From NCBI GenBank assembly GCA_037501455.1, contig CM074862.1, forward strand, positions 59,799,501-59,863,500: a stretch of DNA of 64,000 nt, read 5' to 3'. This document shows positions 59,884 through 64,000 of this stretch, in pieces. The DNA comes from Lantana camara. Lineage: Eukaryota; Streptophyta; Magnoliopsida; Lamiales; Verbenaceae. How positions within the stretch are numbered: position 1 is the first letter of the stretch; every line of letters starts with the position of its first letter. A program made the position numbers and the translations under genes. The notes beneath the pieces were generated by a model that saw only the letters and a list, made by a program, of their open reading frames with translations, searched no databases and was not told the DNA's origin.

Positions 59884-62028
59884 TGTTAGGAACAGTGCCC
59901 TAGAAAACCAATTCGACGAAATCTGGTTTGTGACTTTTCTTGTGTCACAGACAATCTTCGAATAATATACGATTGATTATTATAGGCAAACACTTCTTTA
60001 TATGCCAATACGTGTTTTTGTGTGTTTCCATTACGTGCACATGTATTAGAACTCCCCTAATCTATAAAGCTGTTAGGGACTTTATCATTAGGTGAATGAC
60101 ACATGAAACAAGCCCTAACTCAAGGCCGGATTAGAAATCACTCCAAGTCGATGAGTCCAACAAACAGTGGGAGTGTTGATTTGGCTTGATTGAGACTTGC
60201 TCATGGGATTGCGTCTTTAAGAAGGATCATCCTGTTTCAAGGGGTGTAAAGTGCATAGTTGATGCATACGCAATACATAGGGGTGCTCGTTATTAAAACG
60301 GGTACACTGAGGTGTCCCGCGTGAGAAGATTCCTAAATGGGAAAGGAAGTTTCTATACCTAGAAATAGAAACTTCCGGATTAGGAAATATCTCACAGGTC
60401 AATGGCGTGAGTAAATTAATCCTTTGACTTGAGATTCCATGGATGCTTTGTGGGCTAACTCTGTAGTCTTAGGTATAAGCTTTAAAGGGTGTCGCCTTAG
60501 ACAACTAATTCAAGGCATATGCTGGGGGCTGCACAAGTGGCACATGGAAGTATCTGAGAATCAAAAAAGGACCTACACTTGTTGTAATGCAAGAAGATCT
60601 CTTATTGCATAAGTCGTTCATATGCCATCCTAAACCCTCGGCCGAGGTAGTGGATCAAGACATCAAGAAAAGAGTTTCTTGGATTGAGATCAAATGGATA
60701 TGAAATGAACTTCGCTTTAAGATTGAGATTAGTAGGGCTCTCATTATTCCCATGCCCTAGATCTTAATCGAGAGATGGGTTGGTAGGAGGATCGTACCTC
60801 ACAGCTATCATTGACTGAAAGGTTCTTTCGAAATATATATTCATTGTTCGAGTAGGGGGTCATACACCTGTTGCTAGATTATAGTCGTATGATCTGTGAA
60901 CTAATAAAGCGTATTAGTCTCACTGCTAACTGAAAATGAACCTAGGGGGTCACACACAAATGCCGGATTCAAAGGGTATTGAAGGAAAGATCAAATAGTT
61001 GATCGAAACGAGACCACACGTGTAATGTACACATGTGGCACGTGAGCAAGCTTTTGGGCGTCTAGCCCAATTGAGAAATTGGACCATGTGCTAATTAATT
61101 AGAGAATTAATTATAAAGCCCAAATATAATTAATTAGGAGAATTAATTATAAATCCCTAATATAATTAATTAGGAGTATTAATTATAAAGCCAAATAAAA
61201 TTAATTAGAGAATTAATTTTAGCCCATTAGAATTAATTAAGAATTAATTCTAAAGCCTTTCATGGAATTAATTGAGAGAATTAATTCTAAGTATTTAAGT
61301 ATTTAATTATTTAGTTGTTCTAATTTGATTAGAATAAATAAGTAAATAAATATTAAATATCTTCTATTTATTATTCTAGTAGATATTAATTCTAATATGA
61401 CTAGAATAAATATTATTAGAATAAGATATTTAATTATTGTTAGAATAATTAAATATTCCTAATTTGATTAGGAGCTCTTTTTTAGAAGGAATAAATATCT
61501 TATTTTGAATAAGACTTCTATTACTTGGAGAGAAATGAAATAGAAGAAAAGTCAAAGTTGGAATCCGATTCCTACTAGACGACCTAAAGGGGTTCGAAAA
61601 CCTAGCCCTATTTATAGGCTAAGGGGTTCGATTTTTCTCTTTACGCGTGATTAAGGGGATCACGCCCAAACTACATGGCTTCAAGAATTTGGGAGAATTC
61701 TCTTGCTCTCTTTCTTCTCGTTTTTGTTTCTTTCTTTACACATGTTATATCGCTAGCATTTTCCCTAACATGATTTGAATCTAGGTTGGTGTGGATTATT
61801 ACTCTAGAGGAAACCTACTTTGGAATTTAGTAGAAAGAATCTTTCGAGGGACGAGGGTTGCCATTACCGCACGAAGCGCGTTTGAGGGTGGCTCAAAACG
61901 TGTCAAGAAAGCGATGATTCTTGTAAGTTCTTGAATCCCTAAGATTAGAAATAGAAATTGCAAGTCAGATCTTTCTTTTGGGAAAAATTTTAAATTCCGT
62001 TGCCCTTTCTGATCGCGTTTTCCCAACA
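59884..62028 (+). mobile_element. Solo copia LTR, 2145 bp, in copia B
   Basis: Runs TGTTAGGAACAG to TTTTCCCAACA with flanks ATTAA (59879-59883) and ATTAC (62029-62033), a 5-bp duplication with one change. It follows the copia A and B LTRs in order but is clearly diverged, so it is a related subfamily. It includes a stretch of short AATTAATTA-type repeats at 61090-61280. The host reading frame is in register on both sides. Confidence 0.9.
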
Positions 62029-64000
62029 ATTACTATTAAGAATGACAACTTTTTCTTTGACAAGAATAATTTTTCAATACATCTTGGTACATTAAACAAT
62101 GGACTTTATCTAACTCAAAACACCAATATTTTGAATATACAATAAGAAACAAGGTGTAAGAGAGATGACGAAGTCTCAGCATCTTTGTGGCACACTAGAT
62201 TAGGACATATTTTCAAGAACAGAATTAGCAAGTTAACTACCTTAGGATCATTCTCTGAAAATGATCTCAAAGAGCTAACTTCTTGCGAATCCTGTCTCAA
62301 AGGAAAAATGTCCAAAGTTCCTTTTAAAGGAACTGTGGAACGTGCCACTAAGGTCTTGGATTTGATCCATACTGATGTTTGTGGACCGCTTAGTGTAAGC
62401 ACTAGAAACAATCATCAGTATTTCATAACCTTTACCGACGACTTTAGTCGATATGGTTATATATACTTAATGAAGTATAAATCTGAAGCTTTTGAGAAAT
62501 TCTTAGAATTTCAAAAGGAGGTTGAGAACCAAACTGGTCACAAGATCAAAGCACTTTGATTTGATCGAGGAGGCGAGTATCTTAGTGAAGAATTCCTTAA
62601 TCATCTCAAAGATAATGAGATTATCTCTCAATGGACTCCTTCGGGAACTCCTCAGCTTAATGGGGTTTCTGAGAGAAGGAATCGAACCCTACTTGATATA
62701 GTTCGTTCCATGATGAGTTTCACTGACTTACCACCTTCTTTCTGGGGTTATGCCCTAGAAAGTGCAGCAAAGATTCTGAATCTAGTTCCCTCTAAGTCAG
62801 TCCCTAAAACGGCCTATGAAATGTGGCATGGTAAAATCCCTAGTTATTCTTACTTAAGAATTTGGGGTTGTCCTGCTTACTTGAAGAGGACAATGGGTGA
62901 TAAGTTAGAATCTCGTTCTAACTTATGCTACTTTGTAGGTTATCCTAAGGAATCCATAGGATACTACTTCTATGATCAATCTGAGCAAAAGGTGTTTGTT
63001 TGCAGAAATGCCACTTTTCTGGGGGAACCGTTCCTTAAAGAAAAGAAAGGCAAGATCATAGAATTAGAGGAAGTACAAAGTGACCCCACACCACCCAATG
63101 AAGAGACGTCCCCTACTGATCAACCACAACCAATCACGAATTTCGATACACACGAAAATCCTTCTCTAAGGCGTTTTAAACGCACTCCTAGACAGCCAGA
63201 GAGATGGTATGGATTCTTCCATGAAATCTCTCAAAAGGATAATGATCCTTTAACATATGAGGAGGCACTTTCAGATTCTGACTCTAAACAGTGGATAGAA
63301 GCCATGAAATTCTAAATGGACTCCATGAACTCCAACCAAGTTTGGACCTTGGTAGATTTTCCTGATGGGGTCAAACCCATAGGTTGTAAATGGATCTTTA
63401 AGAGAAAGCTTGGAGTTGATGGAAGCATTGCAGCCTACAAAGCAAGACTGGTTGCAGAAGGATTCACTCAAAGACCCGGCGTGGACTTTGATGAAACCTT
63501 TTCGCCAGTTGCAATGCAAAAGTCTATTCGGATCATGCTTGCCATTGCTGCGTATTATGACTACGAGATATGGCAAATGGATGTGAAAACTGCCTTTCTC
63601 AATGGTGACATTGATAAAGACATTTATATGGAGCAACCCATAGGTTTTACATTCAGTGGGAGTGAGCAAAAGGTTTGCAAACTCCAAAGATCAATCTATG
63701 GATTGAAATAGGCTTCTAGGAATTGGAACATTCGATTTGATGAATCAGTCAAAGCGTTTGGCTTCATTCAAATTTCGAATGAATCATGTGTGTATAGAAA
63801 GGAATTGGAGACCTCAGTGCAATTCTTAGTACTTTATGTTGATGACATCCTTCTTATTGGGAATTCAAAGGATGACATGAAAGTGACTAAGTTATGGTTA
63901 TCAAACCAATTCGAGATGAAAGATCTTCGTGATGCGTCCTATATCCTTGGAATTAAAATCTATCGAGATAGATCTAGAAGGTTAATAGGACTATCACAGT
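62029..64000 (+). pseudogene. Ty1/copia integrase and reverse transcriptase (copia B), broken, runs off window
   Basis: One frame carries the pre-integrase zinc region (LWHTRLGH, CESCLKGK), the integrase core (IHTDVCGPLS, TDDFSRYGY, RGGEYLSEEF, NGVSERRNRTLLD, showing the D, D and E), then the reverse transcriptase (VWTLVDFPDG, CKWIFKRKLG, YKARLVAEGF) to the catalytic LYVDDILLIGN near 63835. In-frame stops lie at 62143, 62557, 63313 and 63709; at least 62557 (TGA for CGA) and 63709 (TAG for CAG) look like C-to-T changes. The frame is open at the window end, just where the copia A fragment begins. Confidence 0.92.

Overview
This is nuclear DNA of a flowering plant, probably a eudicot. It is an AT-rich, transposon-dominated stretch holding one intact-looking host gene with typical plant introns. 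Almost everything else is LTR retrotransposon sequence: several divergent Ty3/gypsy LTR families that begin TGTAAC and use an initiator-Met tRNA primer site, one Ty1/copia family, and one Athila-type gypsy. There is also a LINE tail and several MITEs. I could not identify the species.

Layout. 1-11660: a gypsy element without recognisable coding (LTR 3821 bp, internal part 2965 bp) in a head-to-tail arrangement with a 6786-bp period, inserted in the reverse transcriptase of a copia element (copia A) whose tail and 3' LTR run to 17699. That LTR carries a 3388-bp solo gypsy LTR (12823-16210). 17700-18303: unassigned AT-rich DNA. 18304-24335: two minus-strand gypsy LTRs joined by a stub of leader and primer site. 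24336-28893: a decayed Athila gag-protease-RT-integrase region cut by another gypsy LTR (28894-about 31545), followed by a reversed LTR fragment to 32406. 32407-40807: a gene island with an INO80 complex subunit B-like gene on the minus strand (6 coding exons, 528 codons), a broken UBA-domain exon on the plus strand, and at least four MITEs or foldback elements. 40808-45920: a TRIM-like fragment, a LINE tail split by a solo LTR, and a gypsy LTR fragment. 45921-64000: a second copia element (copia B) whose 5' LTR holds a hAT-type MITE and a gag-only gypsy element, itself carrying a solo LTR; its gag/protease region holds a solo copia LTR, and its pol runs off the window.

None of the element proteins seen here is intact; their stops look largely like C-to-T or G-to-A changes. 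The gag-only and coding-free gypsy elements would depend on proteins supplied from elsewhere.

The most interesting signal is not a protein. The gypsy LTR families, although very different in sequence, share one architecture: a first splice-donor-like site, then an array of short GC-rich dyads in pairs about 32-34 bp apart, then a 66-74 nt exon-like block, then an acceptor-like site next to one arm of a long-range stem. Two of the families also carry a second array next to the polypurine tract: hairpins with a fixed CGGGG loop and co-varying stems. All positions and identities were read by eye; no alignment or folding program was run.
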